From ZYF759 sp046297455 (GTDB lineage Bacteria; Pseudomonadota; Alphaproteobacteria; Rhizobiales; Rhizobiaceae), in the NCBI GenBank assembly GCA_046297455.1, contig JBKBIT010000016.1, positions 38,007 to 102,006 on the forward strand: a stretch of DNA of 64,000 bases, written 5' to 3'. Below the pieces are notes generated by a model that had not been told where the DNA came from, made no database searches, and saw only the letters and a list, made by a program, of their open reading frames with translations. The stretch's first letter is position 1. The number at the start of each line of letters is the position of its first letter. Both the position numbers and the translations under genes were made by a program. This document shows, in pieces, positions 34,004-42,835 of the stretch.

Positions 34004-35188
34004 ATGAGCATGAACAGCCTCGATCTCCCCGGACGTCCCGAAGACACTCGCGTGGTGGTGGCCATGTCGGGCGGTGTGGATTCTTCTGTCGTCGCCGGCC
34101 TGTTGGCGCGCGAGGGGTATGACGTCGTCGGCGTGACCCTGCAGCTCTACGATCATGGCGCGGCGGTTCACCGGGCAGGCGCCTGTTGCTCGGGCCAGGA
34201 TATCGACGACGCGAGGCGGGTTGCCGCCACGCTCGGCATTCCTCACTACGTGCTCGACTATGAGCGAAGGTTCCGCGAGGCGGTGATCGACCCCTTCGCC
34301 CAGAGCTACGCCGCCGGCGAGACACCCATTCCCTGCGTTGCGTGCAACCAGACCGTCAAGTTCGCCGATCTGCTTGGCACCGCGCGCGACCTTGGTGCTG
34401 CCGCACTCGCTACCGGCCACTACATCCGGTCCCGCGCCAACGGTGCGCATCGCACCCTGCACAGGCCGGTCGATGCCGACCGTGACCAGAGCTATTTCCT
34501 TTTCGCCACCACGCAGGAGCAGGTCGACTATCTGCGCTTCCCGCTGGGGGGCATGTCGAAGCCCGAGGTGCGCAAGGCGGCCGAGGAGATGGGGCTGGCG
34601 ATCGCCGACAAGGCCGACAGCCAGGATATCTGTTTCGTGCCCCAGGGTCGCTATTCGGATGTGATCGCAAAGTTGCGGCCGGACGCCGCCGCGCCGGGCG
34701 AGATCGTTCACATCGATGGCCGCGTGCTCGGTCGGCATGACGGCATCCTGCGCTACACGATCGGCCAGCGCCGGGGCATCGGCGTTGCAGCGGGCGAACC
34801 GCTCTACGTCGTCCATATCGATGCCGAGAGGGCGCGCGTCGTTGTGGGGCCGCGTGAGGCGCTGGAGACGCACCGCGTTGTCCTGCGCGACGTCAACTGG
34901 CTGGGCGATCGGTCGCTCGATGACCTTCCTGCCGATGGTGTCGAAGTGTTCGCCAAGGTGCGCTCGACGCGCCCTCCGAAGCCAGCACGCCTTTTTGCCG
35001 ACGAACGCGGCGTGTTCGTCGAACTGGGCGAGGGGGAGGCAGGTGTCGCGCCCGGCCAGGCCTGTGCGCTCTATTCCGACGAAGGCAACGAGGCGCGTGT
35101 CTTTGGCGGCGGCTTCATCGAGCGCTCGGAGCGTGGCCGCGAGGCCGAGGCCATGCTGGAGCGGCTGGCGGCCATGCCGGCTGCTTGA
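34004..35188 (+). CDS. mnmA: tRNA-specific 2-thiouridylase MnmA
   Basis: A 394-residue enzyme that thiolates U34 of tRNA Lys, Glu and Gln. The PP-loop is VVVAMSGGVDSSVVAGLLA (about 17-35), the first catalytic Cys is in PIPCVACNQTVKF, and the second is in DSQDICFVPQGRY. The C-terminal beta-barrel domain includes GQRRGIGVAAGEPLYV. ATG 34004 is chosen; ATG 34010 would also serve. It is divergent from sciP. Confidence 0.96.
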   Translation: MSMNSLDLPGRPEDTRVVVAMSGGVDSSVVAGLLAREGYDVVGVTLQLYDHGAAVHRAGACCSGQDIDDARRVAATLGIPHYVLDYERRFREAVIDPFAQSYAAGETPIPCVACNQTVKFADLLGTARDLGAAALATGHYIRSRANGAHRTLHRPVDADRDQSYFLFATTQEQVDYLRFPLGGMSKPEVRKAAEEMGLAIADKADSQDICFVPQGRYSDVIAKLRPDAAAPGEIVHIDGRVLGRHDGILRYTIGQRRGIGVAAGEPLYVVHIDAERARVVVGPREALETHRVVLRDVNWLGDRSLDDLPADGVEVFAKVRSTRPPKPARLFADERGVFVELGEGEAGVAPGQACALYSDEGNEARVFGGGFIERSERGREAEAMLERLAAMPAA

Positions 35189-35198
35189 CGCACCGTTT

Positions 35199-36152
35199 TC
35201 AGCTGTGGGTGACGGTTCCCGCCGTCAGTACTTTCAGGACCCTTACAGCCTCCTCGCCGCCGGTGCGGGGCTCGGCCCGGGTTTCCAGGCACTGAATGAA
35301 GTGTTCGAGCTCCCGTGTCAGCGGCATGCCTTCGCTCACAGGCACATAGGACGGCTCGTTGGTGGTGAAGGCCCATTGTCCGCTGTCCTGCCAGACGGCA
35401 TGGCGATAGACGGCGAGCTTGCGATCCCAGGGCTCGACGTCGTCGAAGACGGCCATTGCCTTGGTGCCCACGACAGTCAGCCGGCGTTCGCGATAGGGGT
35501 TCAGCCGCGATGCGAAGAGATGGCTGCGCAGCCCGCTGGCAAAACGCATGTGCAGATGGGCAAAATCGCTCAGATGGTCGAGCAGGGCGGCGCCCTCTCC
35601 ACGGATTTCCACCGGTTCTTCGCCGGTGATCGCCAGGATCATCGACAGATCGTGTGGGGCCAGGTCCCACAAGGCGTCGTTTTCGGTGTGGAACTTGCCG
35701 AGACCGAGCCTGTGCGAGTGGATGTATTTGACGTCTCCCAACTCGCCGGCATCGATCAGCCGCTTCATCTGCTCGAAAGCAGGGTGGAAGCGCAGCACGT
35801 GTCCGACCATGAACACGCGCCCATGGCGACGTGCCGCCTCGACGGCGCGTTCGGCGTCCGGCACGGTTAGCGCAATAGGCTTTTCGACCAGAACGTCCTT
35901 GCCGTGCTCGACGGCACGAATGGCTGTCTGCGCATGGAACTGTGGCGGCAGGGCCATGACGATCGCGTCGATCTCGTCGTTTTCGAAGAGATCTTCGGGC
36001 GCGACGGCGAGGCAATCCTGCTCGGTGGCGAAACCTTCGGCACGGGCGGCGTTCAAGTCGGATACCGCATGGAGCGCGCCCAAGGCCTTCAAAGTACGGA
36101 TATGGTTGGCACCCCAATATCCGCAACCCAGGACAGCAATACGCGGCTTCAT
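35199..36152 (-). CDS. Gfo/Idh/MocA-family oxidoreductase
   Basis: A 317-residue NAD(P)-dependent enzyme. The Rossmann loop IAVLGCGYWGANHIRTLKAL starts at residue 5, EKPIALTV (about 94-101) marks the catalytic Lys region, and a C-terminal alpha/beta domain includes HRLGLGKFHTENDALWDLAP. The HxxDL-like end of that motif resembles UDP-sugar 3-dehydrogenases and scyllo-inositol dehydrogenases. The substrate is unknown. Its ATG at 36152 begins the conserved fold; the open frame upstream is not used. Confidence 0.9.
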   Translation of the reverse strand: MKPRIAVLGCGYWGANHIRTLKALGALHAVSDLNAARAEGFATEQDCLAVAPEDLFENDEIDAIVMALPPQFHAQTAIRAVEHGKDVLVEKPIALTVPDAERAVEAARRHGRVFMVGHVLRFHPAFEQMKRLIDAGELGDVKYIHSHRLGLGKFHTENDALWDLAPHDLSMILAITGEEPVEIRGEGAALLDHLSDFAHLHMRFASGLRSHLFASRLNPYRERRLTVVGTKAMAVFDDVEPWDRKLAVYRHAVWQDSGQWAFTTNEPSYVPVSEGMPLTRELEHFIQCLETRAEPRTGGEEAVRVLKVLTAGTVTHS

Positions 36153-36403
36153 TGAACAGTTTGGCCCGTTGGATGGCGACGCCGTGACATAATGGTCATG
36201 GCCGCTTAACTCAACCCCCACGGGGTTTTCTGGAAAGCGCACCTCAGCTCTTGCTTCATTCAGCCGCCGGCGGACGCAAGCCTGTCGCAAACCGTGCAGC
36301 AACGCGTCGTGCGTGCTGTTATCGCCTCAATCGGCGGTTCCCATTTGCAGAGAGGGGATGTATACCGTCTGCATGCAATTCAATCTGCCTTGGGAGTGAG
36401 GTC

Positions 36404-38083
36404 ATGGCCGAGTTCAAGTCCGACATCGAGATCGCGCGTGCAGCGAAGAAGAAGCCGATCATGGAGGTCGGCGCCAAGCTCGGCATCCCGCACGAGCATC
36501 TTCTGCCCTATGGCCACGACAAGGCCAAGATTTCCGCGGAATTCATCAAGTCGAAGCGAGACGGCAAGGACGGCAAGTTGATCCTTGTGACCGCCATCAA
36601 CCCGACGCCGGCTGGCGAAGGCAAGACCACGACCACTGTCGGCCTTGGAGACGGTCTGAACCGGATCGGCAAGAAAGCCGTGATCTGTATACGTGAAGCC
36701 TCCCTCGGGCCGAATTTCGGCATCAAGGGCGGGGCGGCCGGCGGCGGCCACGCGCAGGTCGTGCCGATGGAGGACATGAACCTCCACTTCACGGGCGACT
36801 TCCACGCCATCACCACGGCACATAATCTTCTGTCGGCCCTGATCGACAACCACATCTATTGGGGCAACGAACAGGGTATCGACATTCGTCGTATCGCCTG
36901 GCGGCGCGTGATGGACATGAATGACCGTGCGCTGCGTTCCATCGTCTGCTCGCTGGGCGGCGTGGCCAACGGCTATCCGCGCGAGGCCGGCTTCGACATC
37001 ACGGTGGCTTCCGAGGTCATGGCGATCCTGTGCCTTGCCACCGATCTGAAGGACCTGGAAAAGCGCCTCGGCGACATCATCATCGGCTATCGCCGCGACA
37101 AGACCCCGGTCTATGCCCGCGACATCAAGGCCGATGGCGCCATGACGGTGCTGCTCAAGGATGCCATGCAGCCCAACCTGGTGCAGACGCTGGAGAACAA
37201 TCCGGCTTTCGTGCATGGTGGGCCGTTCGCCAATATTGCGCATGGCTGCAACTCTGTCGTCGCCACGACAACGGCGCTGAAGCTCGGCGAATATGTCGTG
37301 ACCGAGGCTGGTTTCGGCGCCGACCTGGGTGCGGAGAAGTTCTTTGACATCAAGTGCCGCAAGGCGGGCCTCTCCCCTTCGGCAGCTGTCATCGTCGCGA
37401 CCGTTCGTGCGCTCAAGATGAACGGCGGCGTCAAGAAGGAAGATCTTGGTCAGGAGAATGTCGAAGCGCTCAAGAAGGGCTGCGCCAATCTTGGCCGCCA
37501 CATCGAGAACGTGCGCCAGTTCGGCGTGCCGGCGGTGGTTGCCATCAACCACTTCCATTCCGATACCGAGGCCGAGATTCAGGCCGTGAAGGACTTTGTC
37601 GCATCGATGGGCGAGGAAGCCATTCTTTGCCGTCACTGGGCGGAAGGCTCGGCCGGTATCGAGGAACTGGCCCACAAGGTCGTGGCGCTTGCAGAATCGG
37701 GTGCCGCACAGTTCGCGCCGCTCTATCCCGACGAGATGCCCTTGTTCGAAAAGATCAACACCGTTGTGAAGCGCATCTACCGCGGTTCGGAGGCGATTGC
37801 CGACAAGTCGGTCCGCACCCAGCTTCAGCAGTGGGAAGAGCAGGGCTACGGCAATCTGCCGGTCTGCATGGCCAAGACGCAGTATTCCTTCTCCACCGAT
37901 CCGAACCTGCGCGGCGCGCCGACCGACCACGTGGTGCCGGTTCGCGAGGTCAGGCTCTCGGCCGGCGCCGGCTTCATCGTGGCGATCTGCGGAGAGATCA
38001 TGACCATGCCGGGCCTGCCTAAGTCTCCCTCTTCGGAGCGCATCTTCCTCAACGAGCAGGGCGAGATAGAAGGCCTGTTCTGA
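36404..38083 (+). CDS. fhs: Formate-tetrahydrofolate ligase
   Basis: A 559-residue enzyme making 10-formyl-THF from formate, THF and ATP, supporting purine synthesis and C1 metabolism. The nucleotide loop TPAGEGKTTTTVGLGDGL (about 64-81), GPNFGIKGGAAGGGHAQVVP, HFTGDFHAITTAHNLL, and the C-terminal IVAICGEIMTMPGLPKSP are diagnostic. The ATG at 36404 has a GGGAGTGAGG ribosome site. It converges on the MarR gene with no gap. Confidence 0.97.
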   Translation: MAEFKSDIEIARAAKKKPIMEVGAKLGIPHEHLLPYGHDKAKISAEFIKSKRDGKDGKLILVTAINPTPAGEGKTTTTVGLGDGLNRIGKKAVICIREASLGPNFGIKGGAAGGGHAQVVPMEDMNLHFTGDFHAITTAHNLLSALIDNHIYWGNEQGIDIRRIAWRRVMDMNDRALRSIVCSLGGVANGYPREAGFDITVASEVMAILCLATDLKDLEKRLGDIIIGYRRDKTPVYARDIKADGAMTVLLKDAMQPNLVQTLENNPAFVHGGPFANIAHGCNSVVATTTALKLGEYVVTEAGFGADLGAEKFFDIKCRKAGLSPSAAVIVATVRALKMNGGVKKEDLGQENVEALKKGCANLGRHIENVRQFGVPAVVAINHFHSDTEAEIQAVKDFVASMGEEAILCRHWAEGSAGIEELAHKVVALAESGAAQFAPLYPDEMPLFEKINTVVKRIYRGSEAIADKSVRTQLQQWEEQGYGNLPVCMAKTQYSFSTDPNLRGAPTDHVVPVREVRLSAGAGFIVAICGEIMTMPGLPKSPSSERIFLNEQGEIEGLF

Positions 38084-38530
38084 TCAGTCTGGCTGATCGA
38101 GGCCCTGCTCCAGCGCAACCGTCATCTTTTTCAGGATGGCCAGGTGTGCAGCGCGCTCGTCCTTGTCCAGGTCTCTCGTGGCGAGGGCGTTGACCTCGCG
38201 AATGGCCGCGCGGACCCGCGCGGCCTTTTCCATTGCGGCAGGCGTCAGCGAGTAGAGCATGCTGCGGCCATCTTTCGGATCGCGCTGCTTTGAGACCAGC
38301 CCGTCCCGTTCCATCCGGGAAAGGGTGGCCGCCATCGTGGGTTGTTCGATCGCTGCAGCTTCTGCAAGCCGTTTCTGCGACTGCTGCGGCCTGTTGGCCA
38401 GTTCGAAGAATACCGGCAGTTGTCCCGAAACCACCCCGAGCGGCTTCAGCCGGCGGTCAATGACCCGGGCAAACAGGCGGGCGGCGAGATTGGTCATGTA
38501 ACCGGGCGATTCGATCCGATTGAACGTCAT
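38084..38530 (-). CDS. MarR-family transcriptional regulator
   Basis: A 148-residue winged-helix repressor. The DNA-binding part is QKRLAEAAAIEQPTMAATL, followed by SRMERDGLVSKQRDPKDGRS (recognition helix and wing), and the dimer helices lie at both ends. It is encoded divergently from a cytochrome b561 gene across 74 bases that contain two tandem AT-rich repeats, the likely operators. The inducing signal is unknown. Confidence 0.92.
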   Translation of the reverse strand: MTFNRIESPGYMTNLAARLFARVIDRRLKPLGVVSGQLPVFFELANRPQQSQKRLAEAAAIEQPTMAATLSRMERDGLVSKQRDPKDGRSMLYSLTPAAMEKAARVRAAIREVNALATRDLDKDERAAHLAILKKMTVALEQGLDQPD

Positions 38531-38570
38531 GTTATATAGCTTGCTATTTTGTTATATCGTATGCTATATA
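38531..38570. promoter_or_regulatory. Tandem operator repeats between MarR and cytochrome b561
   Basis: Two 20-base direct repeats, 38531-38550 and 38551-38570, both begin GTTATAT and share TGCTAT in their second half. The first contains a palindrome ATAGC-TT-GCTAT (38536-38547). Such AT-rich palindromes are typical MarR binding sites, and the repeats begin next to the MarR start codon. Confidence 0.6.
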
Positions 38571-38604
38571 GACTATGTTCACGAGCTGAAGCAAGGATCG
38601 CTCC

Positions 38605-39132
38605 ATGGCACTGAAGAGCACTGCAGACCATTACGGCACAGTAGCAATGATCGTTCACTGGCTGTCGGCGATTGCCATTCTCGGTCTCTTGTGGGCCGGG
38701 TTCACCGCCGCCAACACCGTCGACGAGGCAGCGAAGATCCAGATCCTGCGCCTGCACACTTCGGCCGGGATCGCAGTTCTGGCGCTCACCATCTTTCGCA
38801 TCTGCTGGTGGCTGTTCGCTGATCGCCGGCCGAGCGAACTGCCTGGCCAGCCTCGCTGGCAGAGCTTTTCCGCGCGGTTCGTGCATCTGGCGCTCTATGT
38901 CGTGGTCATCGTACTGGGCGCAAGCGGCATCGGATTGATGGCGCTGTCGGGCGCCGGCGATGTGGTTTGGGGAGATGCCGTGGGCCTGCCCGATTTCAGT
39001 GAGTACGGCCCGCGCACGGCGCATGGCATAGCCGCCCGGCTGCTGATCCTTTTCGTGATCGTTCACGTAGCCGCCGCGCTCTACCACCAGTTCGTGCGCG
39101 GCGACACGACCATGTCACGCATGCTGCCTTGA
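38605..39132 (+). CDS. Cytochrome b561-type di-haem membrane protein
   Basis: A 175-residue four-helix membrane protein of the bacterial cytochrome b561 (CybB/YceJ) family. Likely haem ligands are His18 in MIVHWLSAIA, His51 in RLHTSAGIAV, and histidines in HGIAARLLILFVIVHVAAALYH. These proteins carry electrons from quinol in the inner membrane or handle superoxide. The divergent MarR gene suggests inducible expression, perhaps under oxidative stress (inference). Confidence 0.9.
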   Translation: MALKSTADHYGTVAMIVHWLSAIAILGLLWAGFTAANTVDEAAKIQILRLHTSAGIAVLALTIFRICWWLFADRRPSELPGQPRWQSFSARFVHLALYVVVIVLGASGIGLMALSGAGDVVWGDAVGLPDFSEYGPRTAHGIAARLLILFVIVHVAAALYHQFVRGDTTMSRMLP

Positions 39133-39147
39133 TAGGCAGCGCCGCGA

Positions 39148-40212
39148 CTACAGCCAGCCGGAGAGTTCCCGGCGCACCATTGCCTCGATGACGGCCATGC
39201 CTTCCGGGCTGTCGTTGAGGCAGGGGATGTGCGAGAAATTGGTTCCGCCTGCCTCGTGGAACAGTTCGCCGGCCTCGCCCGCGATTTCCTCCAGCGTCTC
39301 CAGGCAGTCGACCACGAAGCCCGGATTGAAGACTGCAATCGATTTCACGCCGTTCTTGGCCAGGTTTTCGACCGTCTCGTCGGTATAGGGCTGCAGCCAT
39401 TCCTCCGGGCCGAAACGCGACTGGAAGGTGGTGATCAGCTTCTTCTCGTCAAAGCCCAGCCGCTCGCGCAACAGTCGCGTCGTCTTGTAGCAATGGCAAT
39501 GATAGGGGTCGCCGCGCATGAAATAGCTCTTGGGGATCCCGTGATAGGAGGCGACGATCACCTCCGGCTCGTGGTCGAGCCCGGCCAGATGGGTCTCGAT
39601 CGAGCGCGCCAGCGCCTCGATGTAGATCGGCTCGTCGAAATAGGCCGGCACGGTACGGATGGCCGGCTGGTAGCGCCGCTTCTTCAGCGCGTCGAAGAAC
39701 TTGTCGTTCACGGTTGCCGTGGTCGTGGCCGAATACTGCGGGTAGAGCGGGAACATGACGATGCGGTCGCAGCCTTCATCCATCATGCGTGTCAGCACGC
39801 TTTCGATCGAGGGGTTGCCGTAGCGCATGGCCCAGTCCACGAGCACATGCTCATGGGCGGACAGGGCCGCCGCCAGTTTCTCGGCCTGGGAACGGGAGTA
39901 TGTGCGCAGCGGCGACTCGTTCTTCTCCTTGTTCCATATCTCCTCATAGGCCTTGCCGGATTTCTGTGGCCTGCGCGACAGGACGATGCCATGCAGGATC
40001 GGCAGCCACACCGCGCGCGGCCATTCGATGACGCGGGCGTCCGACAGGAACTCGCTCAGATAGCGGCGCATGGACCAGTAGTCAGTGCCGTCCGGCGTGC
40101 CCAGATTGACCAGCATGACGCCGGTCTTGCGCGGCTTCACCGGCGGGTGGTCTTTCGGCAGCGGCCCAATGGCTGTGGCGCGGGTCTGGTCGATCTTGGT
40201 GGTGATGTTCAT
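39148..40212 (-). CDS. hemH: Ferrochelatase HemH
   Basis: A 354-residue ferrochelatase inserting iron into protoporphyrin IX in the last step of haem synthesis. Motifs are VMLVNLGTPDGTDYWSMRRY (about 33-52), VDWAMRYGNPSIESVL, ASYHGIPKSYFMRGDPY with the metal-site His, and FQSRFGPEEWLQPYTDE. It converges on the cytochrome b561 gene, a haem protein, with a 15-base gap. Confidence 0.96.
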   Translation of the reverse strand: MNITTKIDQTRATAIGPLPKDHPPVKPRKTGVMLVNLGTPDGTDYWSMRRYLSEFLSDARVIEWPRAVWLPILHGIVLSRRPQKSGKAYEEIWNKEKNESPLRTYSRSQAEKLAAALSAHEHVLVDWAMRYGNPSIESVLTRMMDEGCDRIVMFPLYPQYSATTTATVNDKFFDALKKRRYQPAIRTVPAYFDEPIYIEALARSIETHLAGLDHEPEVIVASYHGIPKSYFMRGDPYHCHCYKTTRLLRERLGFDEKKLITTFQSRFGPEEWLQPYTDETVENLAKNGVKSIAVFNPGFVVDCLETLEEIAGEAGELFHEAGGTNFSHIPCLNDSPEGMAVIEAMVRRELSGWL

Positions 40213-40313
40213 CGGTTGCCGTCCCTCAAGTGGTGGCTGCTAACTAGTCAATCGGGCGCCAGGTTCAATGCGGCGCGCCGCCGCTGCCTTCCACTGCATG
40301 ATCTTCAAGCGCC

Positions 40314-41567
40314 TTATCGGTCGTAGTCGCGCTCGTCGGAAATCACCTTGCCGTCATTGGGCAGCGTGCCTTTGCCTGCCACGACCACCTCGCCGCCGAG
40401 CTTGGTGATCTCACGCAGCGTGTCGGCGACGGCGCGCGTCTCAGGCATCGTCTCGTCGGCGGGCTCCACATGCAGCGTCATCGCATCGCGCTCCTGGTCG
40501 CGCGTGATCACCAGCCGCGCGCGGCCGATCTCTGGGTGCCGGGCCAGCACGTCTGCCACCTGCTTGGGGTCGACGAACATGCCTTTCACCTTGGTGCGCT
40601 GGTCGGCGCGGCCCATCCAGCCCTTGATGCGGATGCCGGTGCGCCCGCAGGGCGAGGGCTCCGACATGATGGCGGAAAGGTCGCCGGTGCCCAGACGCAC
40701 CACCGGATAGCCGGCGTTGAAGCATGTCACAACGAGTTCACCGACCTCACCATCAGGCACGGGGTTGCCGGTGCCTGGCCGCACGATTTCCACGATCAGG
40801 TGCTCGCCGATCACCATGCCGGGGACTAGGGAGCCGTCTTCCGCCGCGCTCTCATAGGCGATCACGCCGAATTCGGCGGTCGCGTAGCATTGCATCACGG
40901 ACACGCCGCGGGCGGCATATTCCTCGCGCAGCGACGGGAACAAGGCCCCGCCGGAAACGACGCCCCTTGTGATCGACGACAGGTCCTGTCCCGTGTCAGC
41001 CGCGCGGTCGAGCATGATCTTCAGGAAATCGGGCGTGCCGGCATAGACCGACGGCGCCAGCATGACGGCGGCTTCCACCTGGGTTTCGGTATTGCCGGTT
41101 CCGGCCGGAAAGACCGTGCAACCCAGCGCTCGTGCGCCCGCGTCGATCATGAAGCCGCCCGGCGTCAGGTGATAGGAGAAGGCGTTGTGCACGAGATCGC
41201 CGGCGCGGATGCCGGCGGCGAAGAAGGCGCGTGCCACGTTGAGCGCTTGTTCATGCGACAATTCGGGTTCGAAGATCGGCCCGGGCGACATGAAAACCCT
41301 TTGGCCGCCCAGCGTCGACATGTCGGCGAAGCCGCCGAAGGGCGGGTGCTCGGTCTGCATGCGCATCAATTCGGACTTGCGCAGCACAGGCAGGGCGGTC
41401 AGCGCCTCGCGCGTATTTACCTGATCGAGATCGATCCCGTTCAGCCAGCCTGCAAGCCCTGGCATGCGCGCGGTTGCCGCTCGCAGGAAGGCGGGCAGCC
41501 GGGCGAAGAGTTCCTGTTCCCTCTGTTCGGGGTCGCGCGTCTCGAGCGCGTCGAAATGCCTGGTCAT
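40314..41567 (-). CDS. Phenylacetate-CoA-ligase-like AMP-forming enzyme
   Basis: A 417-residue adenylate-forming enzyme related to PaaK. It shows MSPGPIFEPELSHEQALNVA, QCYATAEFGVIAYES (adenine-binding part), RLGTGDLSAI, and GRADQRTKVKGMFVDPKQVA in the C-terminal domain. No phenylacetate genes are close, so the acid substrate is open. It is separated from the next gene on this strand by 27 bases and may be co-transcribed with it. Confidence 0.87.
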   Translation of the reverse strand: MTRHFDALETRDPEQREQELFARLPAFLRAATARMPGLAGWLNGIDLDQVNTREALTALPVLRKSELMRMQTEHPPFGGFADMSTLGGQRVFMSPGPIFEPELSHEQALNVARAFFAAGIRAGDLVHNAFSYHLTPGGFMIDAGARALGCTVFPAGTGNTETQVEAAVMLAPSVYAGTPDFLKIMLDRAADTGQDLSSITRGVVSGGALFPSLREEYAARGVSVMQCYATAEFGVIAYESAAEDGSLVPGMVIGEHLIVEIVRPGTGNPVPDGEVGELVVTCFNAGYPVVRLGTGDLSAIMSEPSPCGRTGIRIKGWMGRADQRTKVKGMFVDPKQVADVLARHPEIGRARLVITRDQERDAMTLHVEPADETMPETRAVADTLREITKLGGEVVVAGKGTLPNDGKVISDERDYDR

Positions 41568-41594
41568 CGTCTCCCCCTCAGGATCTTTTGTCCT

Positions 41595-42275
41595 TTATCG
41601 CAGCAGCCTGATCCAGCGCGCAAGGTTGACCAGCGAAATCAGCGCGCTTGCGACATAGGTAAAGGCTGCGGCCCTTAGTACGCTGCTGGCGGCAGGCAAG
41701 TCGTCTTCCGGCAGATAGCCATCCTCCTTGAGGATAGGCATCGCCTTGCCGAAACTGGCGTCGAGCTCCACCGGCAGCGTCACCAGATTGACGATCACGC
41801 GCACGGACAGGAGCGCGACGCCGATCGCCAGGACGCCGAAAAGGGCGGCCGGGGCCCTTAGCAGTACCCCGAGTATGGGTGCGGCGATAAAGAAGATGCC
41901 GGCGATCCGGTCGCTAGCCGCTGCGAACTTCACCAGCCTTTGCCGGAGCGTCAGCATGCGTTCGCCGCCCGCATCCTGAAGCGCGTTGGCGACCTCGTGG
42001 GCGGCAATCGCCACTGCGGCCAGCGATCGACCGTCATGGTGCTGCGGCAGGAGCCGCACGATCTTGGCTTCGGGATCGTAGTGATCGCCCATCTGGGTGG
42101 TTTCGACGCCCACATGGGGCAAGTCGAAACGGTTCAGTAGATGGCGTGCGAGTTCGCCCCCAGTGCCCGGCAGGTCCGGCCGATCGTTCGAATGGCGGGC
42201 GATCGTGTGCCGGGCCCAGATCTGGGGAAGGACGACGATGGCGAGCAGGAAGACTGCGGCGAGCGCGAACAGCAT
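41595..42275 (-). CDS. YugP-like membrane zinc-peptidase homologue with altered active site
   Basis: A 226-residue membrane protein with an N-terminal helix (1-20) and two or three C-terminal helices (about 118-165 and 205-222). The region GDHYDPEAKIVRL followed by AVAIAAHEVANALQDA matches neutral zinc metallopeptidases of the YugP type. The HExxH motif reads His93-Glu94-Val-Ala-Asn97, so the second zinc ligand is Asn. It may lack peptidase activity. The upstream lipoprotein gene begins at 42705 on the same strand. Confidence 0.8.
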   Translation of the reverse strand: MLFALAAVFLLAIVVLPQIWARHTIARHSNDRPDLPGTGGELARHLLNRFDLPHVGVETTQMGDHYDPEAKIVRLLPQHHDGRSLAAVAIAAHEVANALQDAGGERMLTLRQRLVKFAAASDRIAGIFFIAAPILGVLLRAPAALFGVLAIGVALLSVRVIVNLVTLPVELDASFGKAMPILKEDGYLPEDDLPAASSVLRAAAFTYVASALISLVNLARWIRLLR

Positions 42276-42306
42276 GCGGCGGCGGTCACCTTTCCTGCAT
42301 CGATGG

Positions 42307-42705
42307 TCAGCTCATCGTCTGGCGGCGGATGAGCGAGAACTGGTTGCCGGCGGCTGCCGTGCAGTTCAGCTGCGTCTGGGTGATCATCATGCAGTTGAAG
42401 CTGATCGGCGCCTGGCGCAGCAGCGACACGCCCGAGATCTCGAAGACATTGTCGCCGCGGCGTTGGTAACGGCCTTCGGAGATCCTGTTGCCGGTGTCGT
42501 TGGCGACGGTTTCGAAGGTGCCGCCAAAGAAGCGGGATGTGGCCACGCCATCCGTGCTGACCCATTCGCCGTCGATGTTGGACATCTGAGGCATGGGCTG
42601 GGGAGACATGGGTGCGCGCGACGGCGGCGGGCCATAGGCCTGGCAGCCGGCGAGCGTTGCAGCAAGCGCCAGCGCGGCAGCGCCCTTCAGCATGGTGGTG
42701 GTCAT
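42307..42705 (-). CDS. omp10: Omp10-like outer-membrane lipoprotein
   Basis: A 132-residue lipoprotein. Signal peptide with lipobox LAGC (MTTTMLKGAAALALAATL then AGC) and a Pro-rich linker precede a small beta domain: IDGEWVSTDGVATSRFFGG, FETVANDTGNRISEGRY, and TQTQLNCTAAAGNQFSLIRR. From memory this aligns closely with Brucella Omp10, including the NCT and SRFSL-like end. Two cysteines in the mature domain may form a disulfide. ATG 42705 follows GGAGAGGGAGACC. Confidence 0.82.
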   Translation of the reverse strand: MTTTMLKGAAALALAATLAGCQAYGPPPSRAPMSPQPMPQMSNIDGEWVSTDGVATSRFFGGTFETVANDTGNRISEGRYQRRGDNVFEISGVSLLRQAPISFNCMMITQTQLNCTAAAGNQFSLIRRQTMS

Positions 42706-42835
42706 GGGTGGTCTCCCTCTCCTCGGTACCGCTTGGTTTTCCTTGGCGACTTTCTGGGGCGAAAGCAAGTCGCCGAACCAGTAGTCGCGCTTCAAACGCG
42801 AGCAAACGCGGATCGTTGCGCGCCGGCCACGGTTT

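Noticed and set aside
36380..37930. 516-codon open frame antisense to fhs
   Set aside because: It is a shadow of the high-GC fhs gene. The sense product matches all formate-THF ligase motifs, and the antisense product matches none.
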